DNA of 64,000 nt from Levilactobacillus tujiorum (GCF_012641185.1 NZ_JAAXLK010000004.1:1-64000); one strand, 5' to 3'; shown: positions 49,782 to 58,915, numbered from the stretch's first letter. Numbers and translations: made by a program. Notes: generated by a model from the sequence alone, not told the origin.

Positions 49782-50101
49782 TGGCTGGTGAACGATTACT
49801 AGACATGATAAAGGGTCGAGGTGGCTCAGATAGCGATTACGCCGATATTGTGTTTGGTACGGTGATCAGTGAGTCACCGTTGCAGATTCAGATTTCTAAC
49901 CAGATGGTTCTTACTGATGCCTTTCTGAACCTGAGTGATAATGTGACCGACCATGAGGTGAAAATGAAAATTGATGGTGATACCAAAACCGTTACCATTC
50001 TAAATGCTTTAAAGAAGGGCGATGGTGTCACTATGATTCGCCAAGATGGCGGGCAACAATTCTATGTACTAGAGAAGACGGGAGGTGACGAAGATGGATG
50101 A
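49781..50101 (+). CDS. DUF2577 baseplate protein
   Basis: 106 residues. DYADIVFGTVISESPLQIQISNQMVLTDAFLNLS and LKKGDGVTMIRQDGGQQFYVL are the DUF2577 pattern, an OB-like spike/hub component. Start ATG at 49781 overlaps the previous stop (TAATG). Confidence 0.88.
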   Translation: MAGERLLDMIKGRGGSDSDYADIVFGTVISESPLQIQISNQMVLTDAFLNLSDNVTDHEVKMKIDGDTKTVTILNALKKGDGVTMIRQDGGQQFYVLEKTGGDEDG

Positions 50102-50531
50102 TGAAGAAGAGATTGAATTGGATGTCGAGGATGAAACGGACGATGACCTTGAAGAAGAGACGTTACCCAGCCGTACCTATCTAGTTAAGAACGGTCGAAT
50201 TCAATCAATGATTGATGGCCGGGAAGCAATGGTTCAAGCCATTGATAAAATTCTTCGAACGGAACGATTTGTGTTTCCCATCTATACCGAGGACTACGGC
50301 AATGACTTTAATGAGTTGTTGGGCAAAGATTTTGATTACGCCGAGGTTGAAGTGGAACGGATGCTAGAAGAAGCCATGTATGCGGATGACCGGGTAACCG
50401 ATGTGCGTGTTGATGATGTTCAAAAGATGAATTCAACTACGCTAATGGTAAGTGGTACCGTCGAAACTATCTTCGGCACTGTTCCGATTGAAAGTGAGGT
50501 GACATTAGGTGAATCCACAGACGTTGATTGA
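50094..50531 (+). CDS. DUF2634 baseplate wedge protein (XkdS-like)
   Basis: 145 residues. Acidic N-terminus, then IDGREAMVQAIDKILRTERFVFPIYTEDYGNDFNELLGKD, characteristic of the gp25/XkdS wedge family. ATG at 50094 has GGAGG eight bases upstream; the GTG at 50085 overlaps that SD. Confidence 0.92.
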   Translation: MDDEEEIELDVEDETDDDLEEETLPSRTYLVKNGRIQSMIDGREAMVQAIDKILRTERFVFPIYTEDYGNDFNELLGKDFDYAEVEVERMLEEAMYADDRVTDVRVDDVQKMNSTTLMVSGTVETIFGTVPIESEVTLGESTDVD

Positions 50532-51654
50532 GGCGCTGCAGGCTCAGGATTTTGATTATTGGTTAGACAAAATGCTAGACGAAGTTCCAGAAACGGTAGA
50601 CACCCGGGAAGGGTCAATTATCTACGATGCAATGGCTCCAGCTGCAACAATGTTGGCTGAGAGCTCGCTGCAAGAAGCAGAAACCGTTAAACAGATTTAC
50701 AAGTCTACAGCTGAGGGAGAAGCCCTTGACTGGCACGCAACCGATAGTGGAACAGCGCGACAAGCAGCCACCACAGCGCAAGTGACGGCCAAGTTTACTG
50801 ACAGTAATGGGGAGCCTATCCATAATGTTGAAGTAAGCGACCAGTTTGCGAGTGTGAGTGATGACCCTATTTTCTACACGGTCACGACTGTGAATGAAGA
50901 TGGGACGGCTATTTTAACCGCTGATGTTGCGGGGACCGATCCTAATAGTTATCTGGGTCAGATTATACCAGTTACTCCGAATGACGCGCTTTCTTGGGCT
51001 GAAATCATCGAAGTATCGGTACCGGCCCGAGATGATGAAGACGATGACCATCTTCGCGAACGGCTATTGTCACCGAATAACTACATTGCCTATGGTGGAA
51101 ACGTAGCGGATTATGCTGACATGTTGGCTAAGATCACTTCTGTTGGTGCTGGTCAAATTTACCCAACGTGGCAAGGCGGAGGCACAGTTAAGCTGGTTAT
51201 CTTGGATAATGACTTGTTACCCGCTAGTAAAGAACTGATTAAGCAAGTTCAATCACGGATTGATCCGACACCCGAAGATGAGGGTTATGGGCTGGCACCA
51301 ATTAATCATGTGGTAACAGTGGTCGCTCCAGAAGTTCTTAAAATCAACGTGACCTCCACAGTCAGCTTGTCTCCTGATGCAATGCTGGGAGTCGTAACCG
51401 GTAAGATTAAGAGTGGCATTGCAACTTTTTTTGGCAAGCTCCGTGAGAAGTGGGCCACCCTTGATAGTAAGACTGGTCGGGGGTACTCGCTGACGGTTTA
51501 TCGGTCCCAGCTGCTAGCCGAAGTGATGAAGATTGAGGGTGTGGTGAACGCTTCACTCCCAACGCTAAACGGTCAAGAAGAGGATGTATCGTTAATTTTC
51601 ACTAACGAGCTATCTCAGTTGCCAGAAGTTGGTGAGGTGATGATTAGTGAGTAG
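50509..51654 (+). CDS. Baseplate J-like protein (XkdT)
   Basis: 381 residues. VDTREGSIIYDAMAPAATMLAESS and YGGNVADYADMLAKITSVGAGQIYPTWQGGGTVKLVI are the Baseplate_J signatures. It builds the baseplate wedge. GTG start at 50509 inside the preceding gene, behind GTGAGG. Confidence 0.93.
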   Translation: MNPQTLIEALQAQDFDYWLDKMLDEVPETVDTREGSIIYDAMAPAATMLAESSLQEAETVKQIYKSTAEGEALDWHATDSGTARQAATTAQVTAKFTDSNGEPIHNVEVSDQFASVSDDPIFYTVTTVNEDGTAILTADVAGTDPNSYLGQIIPVTPNDALSWAEIIEVSVPARDDEDDDHLRERLLSPNNYIAYGGNVADYADMLAKITSVGAGQIYPTWQGGGTVKLVILDNDLLPASKELIKQVQSRIDPTPEDEGYGLAPINHVVTVVAPEVLKINVTSTVSLSPDAMLGVVTGKIKSGIATFFGKLREKWATLDSKTGRGYSLTVYRSQLLAEVMKIEGVVNASLPTLNGQEEDVSLIFTNELSQLPEVGEVMISE

Positions 51655-52273
51655 ATTGGAAGACTTTAAGCCAGATTATTACGATGGTGTTTTGGAAATG
51701 AATGCCTTATTAGATGCCGAACAACCAGCCTTCGATAGTGTGGAGGCAGATGTTCAGCGTCTTTTACTGAATAAATTTGTTATGAAGGCCGATAGTGATG
51801 GTTTGAGTATTTTCGAATATGAGTTAGACATTGATACAGATTTAACCAGAACATTGGAGTCACGGCGGTATGACATTCTGGTTCGACTGCTTCCGGCGCG
51901 TCCGATTACGTTTAAGTATCTAAAAGATTTGCTGAAGTCATTTAATATTCCGGGGGAAGTCTTCCGGGATGTAGTTAAAGAAACCGTAACTACAGTGAGT
52001 CAGTGGGATGACATTAGTTGGGAACAGATTCACCGACTGCAATACCTACTGAACGTGTATCTCCCGGCCAACATGGTATACAGCGTTACTACAGAAGCTG
52101 AGGCCCGGGTTCAATGGGGATTGGTTTTATTCACTGGTACAACGTATTCTGTGGAGACCAGTGTACGTCCCAAGTTGGACTATTCGGCAACCATCATGGA
52201 AAGACTTCGCTACGGTGGCGGTTCACAAGCCATTATTGAAACCACAGTAAATGCAAAGAAGGAGGGGATGTGA
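51647..52273 (+). CDS. DUF2313 tail protein (XkdU/YmfQ-like)
   Basis: 208 residues, GTG start overlapping xkdT's end. Segments DYYDGVLEMNALLDAEQPAFDSVE and RRYDILVRLLPARPITFKYLKDLLKSF are the family pattern. It connects baseplate to tail fibres. Confidence 0.9.
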   Translation: MSRLEDFKPDYYDGVLEMNALLDAEQPAFDSVEADVQRLLLNKFVMKADSDGLSIFEYELDIDTDLTRTLESRRYDILVRLLPARPITFKYLKDLLKSFNIPGEVFRDVVKETVTTVSQWDDISWEQIHRLQYLLNVYLPANMVYSVTTEAEARVQWGLVLFTGTTYSVETSVRPKLDYSATIMERLRYGGGSQAIIETTVNAKKEGM

Positions 52274-52274
52274 A

Positions 52275-53387
52275 TTGTCAAAATACAATGACACAATTTT
52301 AACGACCGAGGGCACCCGGCTGGCAACTTTAGCTGCCAATGGCAAGACACATTATGTCATTACTCGGGCCGTGGCCACGGGCGATGATTTAAGTTATCTG
52401 ACTGACGGGCAGTTAGCAGCACTGACTAAATTGCCGAACGAAGTTCAAGAGGGCTCAATTGTCGAACAGGTCGATGATCCTAGTGGGAGCGATGGGGTCA
52501 TTGGTACCAGAGTGCAGTTTATGAATCAAGGATTGTCTAAGTCTTATAGCATGAATGCATTGGGCGTTTACGTTAAAGAGGACGGACATGATCAAGAGGT
52601 TCTTTTCTCAGTCATGACGGCTGAAAGTCAGCATGCACAATACATGCCAGACTTTGCCGATAAAGTTGTTTTGAGATTTGGTATTACTATTTTTGTGATT
52701 GTAGGTGACAAAACCAATGTGACAGTAAAGCTAGATCCTGATGGGTTGGCAACTATTAAGTTTGTGGAAGATGCCATTGCTAGAATTCCTAAGCCAGATA
52801 TGACCGAGTATTATAGCAAGAAAGAATCAGACGACTTATTAAGTAAGAAAGTCGCTGATAATGGCGACGATTCCATGAATCTCAATGGTAAGCGCATTAT
52901 GCCGGCTAATGATGCAAATATGTTTCACCGTAGTCCTGATACTGGGGCAGTGGCTGAGTCCGGTAACTTTCCTGGGTTACAAGTAAAGGGGGTATCAGTC
53001 GCTACCCGCGACGATTTGAAAAGCATTGAAGCAAGTGCTTGGCGTGTCTTAACCGGGAGTAGTGATTTTTTAAACCCGTTTACCTTGTTATATCGGATCC
53101 ACGATGACCAGAAATATATGGACGCAGTAATTGGCGGCACGGTTAAGGACAGTAATTCGGTTGGCGGGAAGACCGTAGTTGACCTTACACAATTGGTTGA
53201 AAAAATTACAAGCCTTTCAGGATCGATTGTTAATGATGTTGTCAGTAACGGCAATTCAAAGTTGGCTTTTTCCGGAGCAAAAATAGTTACGCCGGAAAAT
53301 AAAGCATTCACTATTGGAGCTACCTGTAGCACTCTTGGGACAGATAATGACACTTTTTTCAAAATTAGTTATTCAAAATTAATTTAA
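52275..53387 (+). CDS. Tail fibre/receptor-binding protein
   Basis: 370 residues. TTG at 52275 is preferred (GGAGGGG nine bases upstream). N-terminal ~160 residues form the baseplate-anchor domain of tail-collar-type fibres (LSKYNDTILTTEGTRLATLAANGK). A linker with IPKPDMTEYYSKKESDDLL leads to a variable C-terminal part with no recognised family, which should set host range. No fibre chaperone gene of known type follows, though the next gene could serve. Confidence 0.82.
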   Translation: MSKYNDTILTTEGTRLATLAANGKTHYVITRAVATGDDLSYLTDGQLAALTKLPNEVQEGSIVEQVDDPSGSDGVIGTRVQFMNQGLSKSYSMNALGVYVKEDGHDQEVLFSVMTAESQHAQYMPDFADKVVLRFGITIFVIVGDKTNVTVKLDPDGLATIKFVEDAIARIPKPDMTEYYSKKESDDLLSKKVADNGDDSMNLNGKRIMPANDANMFHRSPDTGAVAESGNFPGLQVKGVSVATRDDLKSIEASAWRVLTGSSDFLNPFTLLYRIHDDQKYMDAVIGGTVKDSNSVGGKTVVDLTQLVEKITSLSGSIVNDVVSNGNSKLAFSGAKIVTPENKAFTIGATCSTLGTDNDTFFKISYSKLI

Positions 53388-53399
53388 GGAGGAACAAAG

Positions 53400-53828
53400 A
53401 TGCCAATTTATTATGTAAAACCAAATTCAGATAACAAGTTTCCAGATAAGAACACTACACCTGCGCTTGAGCAGGCAGATGGCTTACGAGCAGTCAATAT
53501 CCCAACTACCTCGGTGCAATACTTCACGCGCTACTGGTGGATGTATGCATTCAAGAGTAATGATTCGCAAGAAGTCACAGCTCCGGGTAACTTACCCAAT
53601 TTGGATATTGATTACCTGCAAGGATTGATTGACCAGCAAGGCGAACAAGCCGAAAAGCGGGACAAAACCATCGAAGGCTTGCAAACAGCTCTGGGAAGTG
53701 CCACAAAGGCTCAAGTAGAAGCCCAGCAGCAATTCGTTACTACGCAAGAGCAATTTCAAAAGCAATTCGTCGGCCTGTCACACCAAATTGTGGCAGTACA
53801 AAAGCAAATCGCAGCTAAGGCAGAATAG
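53400..53828 (+). CDS. Tail fibre-associated protein with coiled coil
   Basis: 142 residues. The first ~65 residues are globular and aromatic (RYWWMYAFKSND), the rest a coiled coil rich in Gln (QQFVTTQEQFQKQFVGLSHQI). Directly after the fibre gene with AAGGAGG. Maybe a fibre chaperone or an accessory adsorption protein. Confidence 0.7.
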   Translation: MPIYYVKPNSDNKFPDKNTTPALEQADGLRAVNIPTTSVQYFTRYWWMYAFKSNDSQEVTAPGNLPNLDIDYLQGLIDQQGEQAEKRDKTIEGLQTALGSATKAQVEAQQQFVTTQEQFQKQFVGLSHQIVAVQKQIAAKAE

Positions 53829-53839
53829 GAGGAATCATC

Positions 53840-53998
53840 ATGGGAAACAATCCATTTTCAGCACCAAACATTGAAGATGCTAAGTTGTATGCTTCATGGG
53901 GGCTAGACATTGGCTATATGGTCAATTGGTGTATCACACCAGACCAGTACAAAGAACTGACTGGCAAGGATTATCAGGTACCCACTGAAAATGACTAG
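53840..53998 (+). CDS. XkdX-family small tail protein
   Basis: 52 residues. AKLYASWGLDIGYMVNWCITPDQYKELTGKDY matches XkdX (....YaWG.I...V....IT..qYkeITGedY). AGGAGGAATC before the ATG. Function unknown; constant in PBSX-type tail modules. Confidence 0.88.
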   Translation: MGNNPFSAPNIEDAKLYASWGLDIGYMVNWCITPDQYKELTGKDYQVPTEND

Positions 53999-54013
53999 TG
54001 AGGTGCTTTTATT

Positions 54014-54409
54014 ATGGATGGAAAACTTTATGAGCATTACAAGAAAAATCAGTTTTGGTTTTGGTCGGCAGTTGAGACTTATGCGATCGCGATCGTGTTT
54101 ATCATTCAAGTGAATTTCTTCGATTTGAAACCCCCAGCACATACCGTGTTGGGTTTTTTAGATGACCCTGTTTCAATTTTTATGATTGCAGTCATCGGAA
54201 CATTTACAATGGTTTACTCAATCTGGGACTTCCACTGGTTCTATGCCCGACCGATTATGATTGGTTGCCTAGTCTTTGTGTGGATGTCCTTTTTTCTGGG
54301 TTTCTTGATTCATGATATGGAGATGGGCGCGTTGATTAGTCCGGGCGCCGTGCTGACGGGCGGGGTAATTTGCCGAATTGTTAGCTATGCTTTTACGGGG
54401 GATGATTAG
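54014..54409 (+). CDS. Phage membrane protein near the lysis genes
   Basis: 131 residues with three to four transmembrane helices (~18-37, ~51-70, ~80-101, ~108-125). GAGGTGC before the ATG. Genes of this sort often precede holin in lactobacillus phages. Could be a second holin-like or an exclusion protein; no family recognised. Confidence 0.65.
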   Translation: MDGKLYEHYKKNQFWFWSAVETYAIAIVFIIQVNFFDLKPPAHTVLGFLDDPVSIFMIAVIGTFTMVYSIWDFHWFYARPIMIGCLVFVWMSFFLGFLIHDMEMGALISPGAVLTGGVICRIVSYAFTGDD

Positions 54410-54599
54410 GATTAGTGATAAGGTGTTCACTGCCATTCTCTCCGCAATTTCCGCGATTGCAGTTGGATATGTTCCGGTTTGGGTGGCAAGAATCAATGCC
54501 GGTAAGCCCCCAACCAAGACTGATGAGATTAAGCGGCTTAAAAGGGAGAATGAACGGTTAAAAAAGGAAAACGAAAAATTAAAGAAACGAGGCGAGTAG
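54402..54599 (+). CDS. Small phage protein with TM helix and coiled coil
   Basis: 65 residues: one transmembrane helix (AILSAISAIAVGYVPVWVA) then a strongly charged heptad tail (KRLKRENERLKKENEKLKKR). Start uncertain: the ATG at 54402 has GGGGG too close; a GTG at 54423 or an ATG at 54384 are options. The topology resembles hemolysin XhlA-type lysis accessory proteins, in reversed order. Confidence 0.6.
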   Translation: MIRISDKVFTAILSAISAIAVGYVPVWVARINAGKPPTKTDEIKRLKRENERLKKENEKLKKRGE

Positions 54600-54600
54600 T

Positions 54601-54888
54601 ATGGATTATATCCAACAACTCAATCTAGGAACGACGGCCGAATTGATGTTAACGATTCTGGTCGTTTTTGTTTTGACTCAAGCAATTAAGCAGACCAAAA
54701 TCCCCAACCAGTACATGCCGTGGCTATCGATGGTTGTGGGTGTATTGGTCGGGCTTTTGTCGGTGTTGGTAACAGCTGATCATAACTACTTATCAGGAGC
54801 TGTGATGGGACTCTTGGTAGGTGGCTTTACATCAGGGCTGTTTGATGGCTTCAAAGGATTTCAGATTAAGGAAGGTGACAAGAAGTGA
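54601..54888 (+). CDS. Holin
   Basis: 95 residues with two to three hydrophobic segments (~14-30, ~40-58, ~66-84) and a charged C-terminus [11 protein letters not shown]. Placed directly before the amidase, with GTGA overlap. It should make holes that release the endolysin at the end of the cycle. Confidence 0.85.
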   Translation: MDYIQQLNLGTTAELMLTILVVFVLTQAIKQTKIPNQYMPWLSMVVGVLVGLLSVLVTADHNYLSGAVMGLLVGGFTSGLFDGFKGFQIKEGDKK

Positions 54889-55640
54889 GCTATCCAATCA
54901 ATCGCAGTTATGAACTGGGAACCAATCAGGGGGCGAGTGGTAAGGCGTCCAACCAATATATTATTGCTCATGATACGGGGAATGATAACAATCGGGCTGT
55001 CGGGTCTGCTAAAAACGAAGCATCCTATATGCGAGGACATTGGCAATCCGCATATACCCATGCCATTGTGGACGATCAAGGTATCTACATTGTTGGAACC
55101 CCGGGTTATATTGCTTATGGGGCGGGGAGTCCAGCAAATGAACGTAGTCCGTTCCAAGTTGAATTGGCTCATGTGGATAGTCAGAAACGCTTCAATGAAT
55201 CATACAAGCGCTATGTATGGGTTATCCGATATTATGCCAAGAAGTATGGTATTCCACTCACGCTGGACGGCTCAGGCAAGGGAATAAAGTCCCATAAGTG
55301 GGTGAGCGATAATTTATGGGGCGACCACCAAGATCCCTATGCCTATCTTCGTAAGTGGGGAATTAGTAAGGCCCAGTTTGCTAAGGATTTGAAGAATGGT
55401 GTCGGTGGTTCGGCTTCCACGAAGAAGCCAACGTATTTGACCGCGGCTAAGCAGGTTGAGGCGATTACGTCGGTAACGCGGTACCACGATAAGGCTTTTA
55501 AGAAGAAGGAAAAGAAGTTTGAAAAGGGAACTATTTTTGATATTGACAAGGTCGTGAAATACGGCAAGATAACCCGATTACAACTTGGCAATGGGCTATA
55601 TATCACATCCAATGCGGATTACGTCAAGAAAATTAAGTAA
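54885..55640 (+). CDS. Endolysin, N-acetylmuramoyl-L-alanine amidase
   Basis: 251 residues. Amidase_2 domain (~1-165): first zinc His in [23 protein letters not shown], second His and the catalytic part in [20 protein letters not shown]. After a short linker the C-terminal ~75 residues ([23 protein letters not shown]) form an SH3-like/DUF5776-type wall-binding domain. No signal peptide, so holin dependent. GTG start. Confidence 0.93.
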   Translation: MSYPINRSYELGTNQGASGKASNQYIIAHDTGNDNNRAVGSAKNEASYMRGHWQSAYTHAIVDDQGIYIVGTPGYIAYGAGSPANERSPFQVELAHVDSQKRFNESYKRYVWVIRYYAKKYGIPLTLDGSGKGIKSHKWVSDNLWGDHQDPYAYLRKWGISKAQFAKDLKNGVGGSASTKKPTYLTAAKQVEAITSVTRYHDKAFKKKEKKFEKGTIFDIDKVVKYGKITRLQLGNGLYITSNADYVKKIK

Positions 55641-55643
55641 ACG

Positions 55644-55683
55644 AAACCCACTCAGTCCTTAATTGGATTGGGTGGGTTTTTAT
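55644..55683 (+). terminator. Terminator of the prophage late operon
   Basis: Stem AAACCCAC...GTGGGTTT extended inward by CAGTCC/GGATTG, followed by five Ts. It ends late transcription before attR. Confidence 0.88.
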
Positions 55684-55702
55684 GTATTGTCCCTCGCACG
55701 AA

Positions 55703-55722
55703 TGTAACCATTTCTGTAACCA
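55703..55722. repeat. Direct repeats TGTAACCA x2, candidate integrase arm sites (right)
   Basis: TGTAACCA at 55703-55710 and 55715-55722, starts 12 bases apart. Same octamer pair as at 16083-16101, on the same strand. About 50 bases inside attR. Confidence 0.6.
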
Positions 55723-55773
55723 ATTTTGATGGAACCTACTATTATATAAGGTTTTATACCTCTTTCTATGCGT

Positions 55774-55788
55774 TCTTCTTGGCCGCAT
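55774..55788 (+). repeat. attR core, prophage right attachment site
   Basis: TCTTCTTGGCCGCAT, exact copy of 15969-15983. It is the leftover tRNA-Leu 3' end on the far side of the prophage. Confidence 0.92.
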
Positions 55789-55796
55789 CATAGTTT

Positions 55797-55842
55797 AAAA
55801 AGTTGGCGATTTGAGATTATCTCAAGTCACCAGCTTTTTTTG
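55797..55842 (+). terminator. Original tRNA-Leu terminator, displaced by the prophage
   Basis: Stem AAAAGTTGGCGATTTGAG / CTCAAGTCACCAGCTTTTTT with loop ATTAT and seven Ts, starting nine bases after attR. Before integration it would have followed tRNA-Leu directly. Between 55843 and 56170 I see no gene. Confidence 0.85.
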
Positions 55843-56174
55843 TGGTCACCAAGCAGGGCTATTTTCAGTAAATCAACAGGCAAAGTGAATTCCATGAAAA
55901 TGAAAGCAATACAGAACAAATTGAGTTTGAGACGTATTTCAACTGAAATCTGCGTTTAGTTTGCAACCCAAGCAAAGAACTTGCATCTGCGTGAAAACGA
56001 ACTAGAATGCGGTGTTGGAGCCTTAAGAGTGACAAACTTAATGGCTTACATGACAAACAGATAACAATTTCGCTACGCAATCGTTTTCACCCGAAATAGG
56101 TCTTCAAAAATCACTGAGAAGGGCGTAATATTGGAAATTAAATCGGGATTAATGAAAACTTTCAAGCAAAATGC

Positions 56175-56203
56175 CTGACAAAGTCAGACAAGGGCGTTAT
56201 AGT
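56175..56203 (+). promoter_or_regulatory. Promoter of the MATE exporter gene
   Basis: CTGACA, 17-base spacer, TATAGT, 48 bases before the start codon. The -35 lies within the short inverted repeat CTGAC...GTCAG, possibly an operator. Confidence 0.65.
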
Positions 56204-56251
56204 AGTTATCCTGTGTCTATGATTGACAAAATTCTAAAAGGAGGTCGGCGC

Positions 56252-57697
56252 ATGAACGACTTAACTAAGGGCAATTCCCTCAAACTCATTTTCTTTTTCA
56301 CAATTCCACTTTTAATTGGTAACCTGTTTCAGCAATTATATAACGTTTCTGATACCGTGGTTGTGGGGCAAACCTTAGGCGTTAAAGCGCTGGCCGCGGT
56401 TGGAGCGACTGGTTCCATCAACTTTTTAATCATTGGATTTGCACAGGGCCTGACAGCTGGACTGGCAATTATTACGGCCACCCGGTACGGCGCCCGCGAC
56501 TATAAGGGTGTGCGACAGTCCTTTGCAGCGAGCATTGTCATTTCGATTTTAATGACGATCGTCCTGACGGTTTTAGCCTTAACGTTTGTTGATCCGATTC
56601 TGCATTTAATGCAGACACCTGCCTCAATTTTTAACAATGCTAGAATCTTTATCAGTACTATCTTTGCTGGGATTTTTGCCTCCATGGCATTTAACTTACT
56701 TTCAAATATCATTCGGGCCTTAGGCGATTCGCGAACGCCCCTCATCTTCCTGGTAATCGGGACGGTCGTTAACGTTTTGTTAGAGCTCTTGTTCATTCTG
56801 GTCTTCCACATGGGCGTAGCTGGCGCTGGTTGGGCAACCGTTATCTCACAAGTTATTGCATCCTTGCTCTGTGTGGGCTACATTGTGCGGTCGATTCCAT
56901 TGCTACACATCTCCAAGGCAGACTTTAAGATTGATTTCCGGGAACTGTGGGATCATTTCTCTACTGGAATGCCGATGGGCTTCCAACTTTCAATCATTGC
57001 GATTGGCACCATGGTTATGCAAGCCGCGTTGAACTCATTGGGAACCGACTCTGTGGCTGCTTCGACGGCTGCGTCAAAGGTTGACCAACTGTGCTCACTG
57101 CCAATGTCATCTTTTGGGGTTACAATGGCGACCTTTGCGGCTCAAAACTTTGGCGCTGCGAAGTATGGTCGGATCATGGAAGGCGTTAAGAAGACGTTAT
57201 GGTTATCGGGGAGCTTTGCTATTTTTGCCGGTGGCCTCGTCATCTTCTTCGGTAAGCCAATCGTGACGTTGATTATTGGAACGGCCGATGAAAATGTGAT
57301 TCGGCTATCACAAACGTACTTTAACATTATCGGGAGTAGCTACCTGTTACTGAGTGTCCTGTTTATCATTCGGAATACCCTCCAAGGCTTAGGCCGCCGG
57401 GTATTGCCAACCTTGGCCGGGGTCGGAGAGCTGACCATGCGGATTTTTGCCGCTATATTTATGGTCGGAACATTCGGCTATGCCGGGGCAGTTTCCGCAG
57501 AACCATTGGCATGGCTAGGCTCCTGTGCAATCCTGATACCATCATGGATTCGGGCCATCAAGCAACTTCGGAACCTGCAACGTTCTGTTGATGTGGTTGA
57601 AGGACGAGCAGATGACCAGTTGGCTCCAGATGCACCTGAGGAGACGACTGCGGCCGCTAAATTATCGCCGACAGCACAACCTAAATTAGAGTCTTAG
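56252..57697 (+). CDS. MATE-family efflux transporter
   Basis: 481 residues with 12 hydrophobic segments. MATE features: LIGNLFQQLYNVSDTVVVGQTLG (~20-42) and the second-half counterpart PMGFQLSIIAIGTMVMQAALN (~246-266). It exports cationic drugs or metabolites using a Na+ or H+ gradient. ATG at 56252 with AAAGGAGG seven bases upstream; the longer in-frame reading includes the promoter and is rejected. Confidence 0.93.
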   Translation: MNDLTKGNSLKLIFFFTIPLLIGNLFQQLYNVSDTVVVGQTLGVKALAAVGATGSINFLIIGFAQGLTAGLAIITATRYGARDYKGVRQSFAASIVISILMTIVLTVLALTFVDPILHLMQTPASIFNNARIFISTIFAGIFASMAFNLLSNIIRALGDSRTPLIFLVIGTVVNVLLELLFILVFHMGVAGAGWATVISQVIASLLCVGYIVRSIPLLHISKADFKIDFRELWDHFSTGMPMGFQLSIIAIGTMVMQAALNSLGTDSVAASTAASKVDQLCSLPMSSFGVTMATFAAQNFGAAKYGRIMEGVKKTLWLSGSFAIFAGGLVIFFGKPIVTLIIGTADENVIRLSQTYFNIIGSSYLLLSVLFIIRNTLQGLGRRVLPTLAGVGELTMRIFAAIFMVGTFGYAGAVSAEPLAWLGSCAILIPSWIRAIKQLRNLQRSVDVVEGRADDQLAPDAPEETTAAAKLSPTAQPKLES

Positions 57698-57715
57698 TAT
57701 CAGGCGTGATACACT

Positions 57716-57752
57716 AGAGAAGATCGTGATGAGCGGTCTTCTCTTTTTTTTA
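57716..57752 (+). terminator. Rho-independent terminator after the MATE gene
   Basis: Stem AGAGAAGATCG / CGGTCTTCTCT, loop TGATGAG, followed by eight Ts. Confidence 0.9.
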
Positions 57753-57795
57753 GTTAAACGTGAGTTAACCTTTAATCAAGGAGTGCATTTACGAC

Positions 57796-58407
57796 ATGAA
57801 GAACTTCATTTTTGATATCGACGGAACCCTACTGGATACTGAGGCGATGTACATCAAGTCTTTGCAGGCCATCTTGCATGAACAGGGGATGGATCGCCCG
57901 TATGCAGAGTTAGCGACGACTTTTGGGATTCCCAGTAAGGACGCCTTGATTCGGTTAAAGGTACCGAATGTGGCGGAAGTCTTAGCTCTGTGGGGGCCCC
58001 GTACGCAGGATTACCGGGAGACGGTGGCCGTTTATCCGGGTGTGAAAACCGCTCTGCAACAGTTGAGAGCGGCTGGTGCTAACCTGGCAGTGATGACCTC
58101 CAAGCAAAAGTTCGAATATAAGCGGGACGTGGTCGGCAAAGGCTTAGCAGACTACTTTACGCAGCACGTGATTGCGGAGGACGTTGCCCATGGCAAGCCG
58201 GCGCCTGACGGTATTCTGCTAGCGATGCAGCGTCTGCACGCGGATCCGGCGACCACCATCTATGTTGGGGACACGGACTATGACGTTCAGGCGTCTAAAG
58301 CGGCTCAGGTGACCTTTGGCTTTGCCGGCTGGAACGGCAAGCAACCAGCAGGATTTACCCCGGATGTGACCTTTAAGCAGCCCCAGGATATGCTGAAATT
58401 GCTGTAA
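57796..58407 (+). CDS. HAD-superfamily phosphatase (phosphoglycolate phosphatase-like)
   Basis: 203 residues. Motif I DIDGTLLDT (7-15, nucleophile D7, acid D9), motif II MTSK (~100-103), HGKPAPDG (~135-142) and motif III GDTDYD (~158-163). Helical cap between 16 and 80, subclass I. Small phosphorylated metabolites are expected substrates. Monocistronic or with the following PTS gene (85-base gap). Confidence 0.9.
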   Translation: MKNFIFDIDGTLLDTEAMYIKSLQAILHEQGMDRPYAELATTFGIPSKDALIRLKVPNVAEVLALWGPRTQDYRETVAVYPGVKTALQQLRAAGANLAVMTSKQKFEYKRDVVGKGLADYFTQHVIAEDVAHGKPAPDGILLAMQRLHADPATTIYVGDTDYDVQASKAAQVTFGFAGWNGKQPAGFTPDVTFKQPQDMLKLL

Positions 58408-58492
58408 AGTGGTGGTTTATCCCGTTTTGTGCTATATTTGACCCAGACGGTAGATTCCTATCGTTAAGGTTACAACAAAAAGGGGTGGCAGA

Positions 58493-58906
58493 ATGTTTGC
58501 CATAATCGTCACAGGCCACGGTGAATTTGCTCGTGGCATCTTAGAGAGTGCCGAGATGATCTTCGGTAAGGCGCAGAAAGTTGCTGCTGTCACGTTGACA
58601 GCGGATGAGAGCGTTGAAGATTTGGTGAATCATTATCAGACTGCAATTCAAAGTTTGCAGCCAGCTTCAGATTTTTTGTTTTTGGTGGACTTATGGGGAG
58701 GATCACCATTTAACGCGGCGCAGCAAATTGTTGCGCAGGCGCCTGAGCACTATGGATTACTGGCCGGACTTAACTTGCCAATGTTAATTGAGGCGCTGGC
58801 GGTTCAAAAGCAGCCGTTGGCTACCGCAATTCCCCATTTGGAGCGCGCCGCACAGGCGGGAATTCGCCGTTTGGACGTCTCACAGACGCCACATGATGAT
58901 ATTTAA
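58493..58906 (+). CDS. PTS mannose-family EIIA domain protein
   Basis: 137 residues. TGHGEFARGI at the N-terminus has the phosphorylation site His9, and FLVDLWGGSPFNAA (~62-75) is the typical subunit contact of IIA Man. No IIB/IIC/IID genes adjoin, so it is a solitary EIIA, possibly with a regulatory role or serving a complex elsewhere. AAAGGGGTGG before the ATG. Confidence 0.9.
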   Translation: MFAIIVTGHGEFARGILESAEMIFGKAQKVAAVTLTADESVEDLVNHYQTAIQSLQPASDFLFLVDLWGGSPFNAAQQIVAQAPEHYGLLAGLNLPMLIEALAVQKQPLATAIPHLERAAQAGIRRLDVSQTPHDDI

Positions 58907-58915
58907 TGAGATTCG

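Larger units (their letters stand above)
15969..55788. mobile_element. Complete contractile-tailed prophage integrated in tRNA-Leu
   Basis: About 39.8 kb between two exact 15-bp att copies. Gene order is integrase, lysogeny/conversion genes and repressor (leftward), then Cro, replication, ArpU-like regulator, packaging, head, sheath/tube/baseplate tail, holin, amidase (rightward). The tail genes follow the Bacillus PBSX/skin order with a sheath gene, so particles should be myovirus-like. All essential modules are present and no structural gene shows a disabling stop, so excision and particle formation are plausible but unproven. Confidence 0.95.

Noticed and set aside
55843-56170. Short reading frames between attR and the MATE gene
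   Set aside because: No SD, no family resemblance and very low coding character; treated as non-coding.
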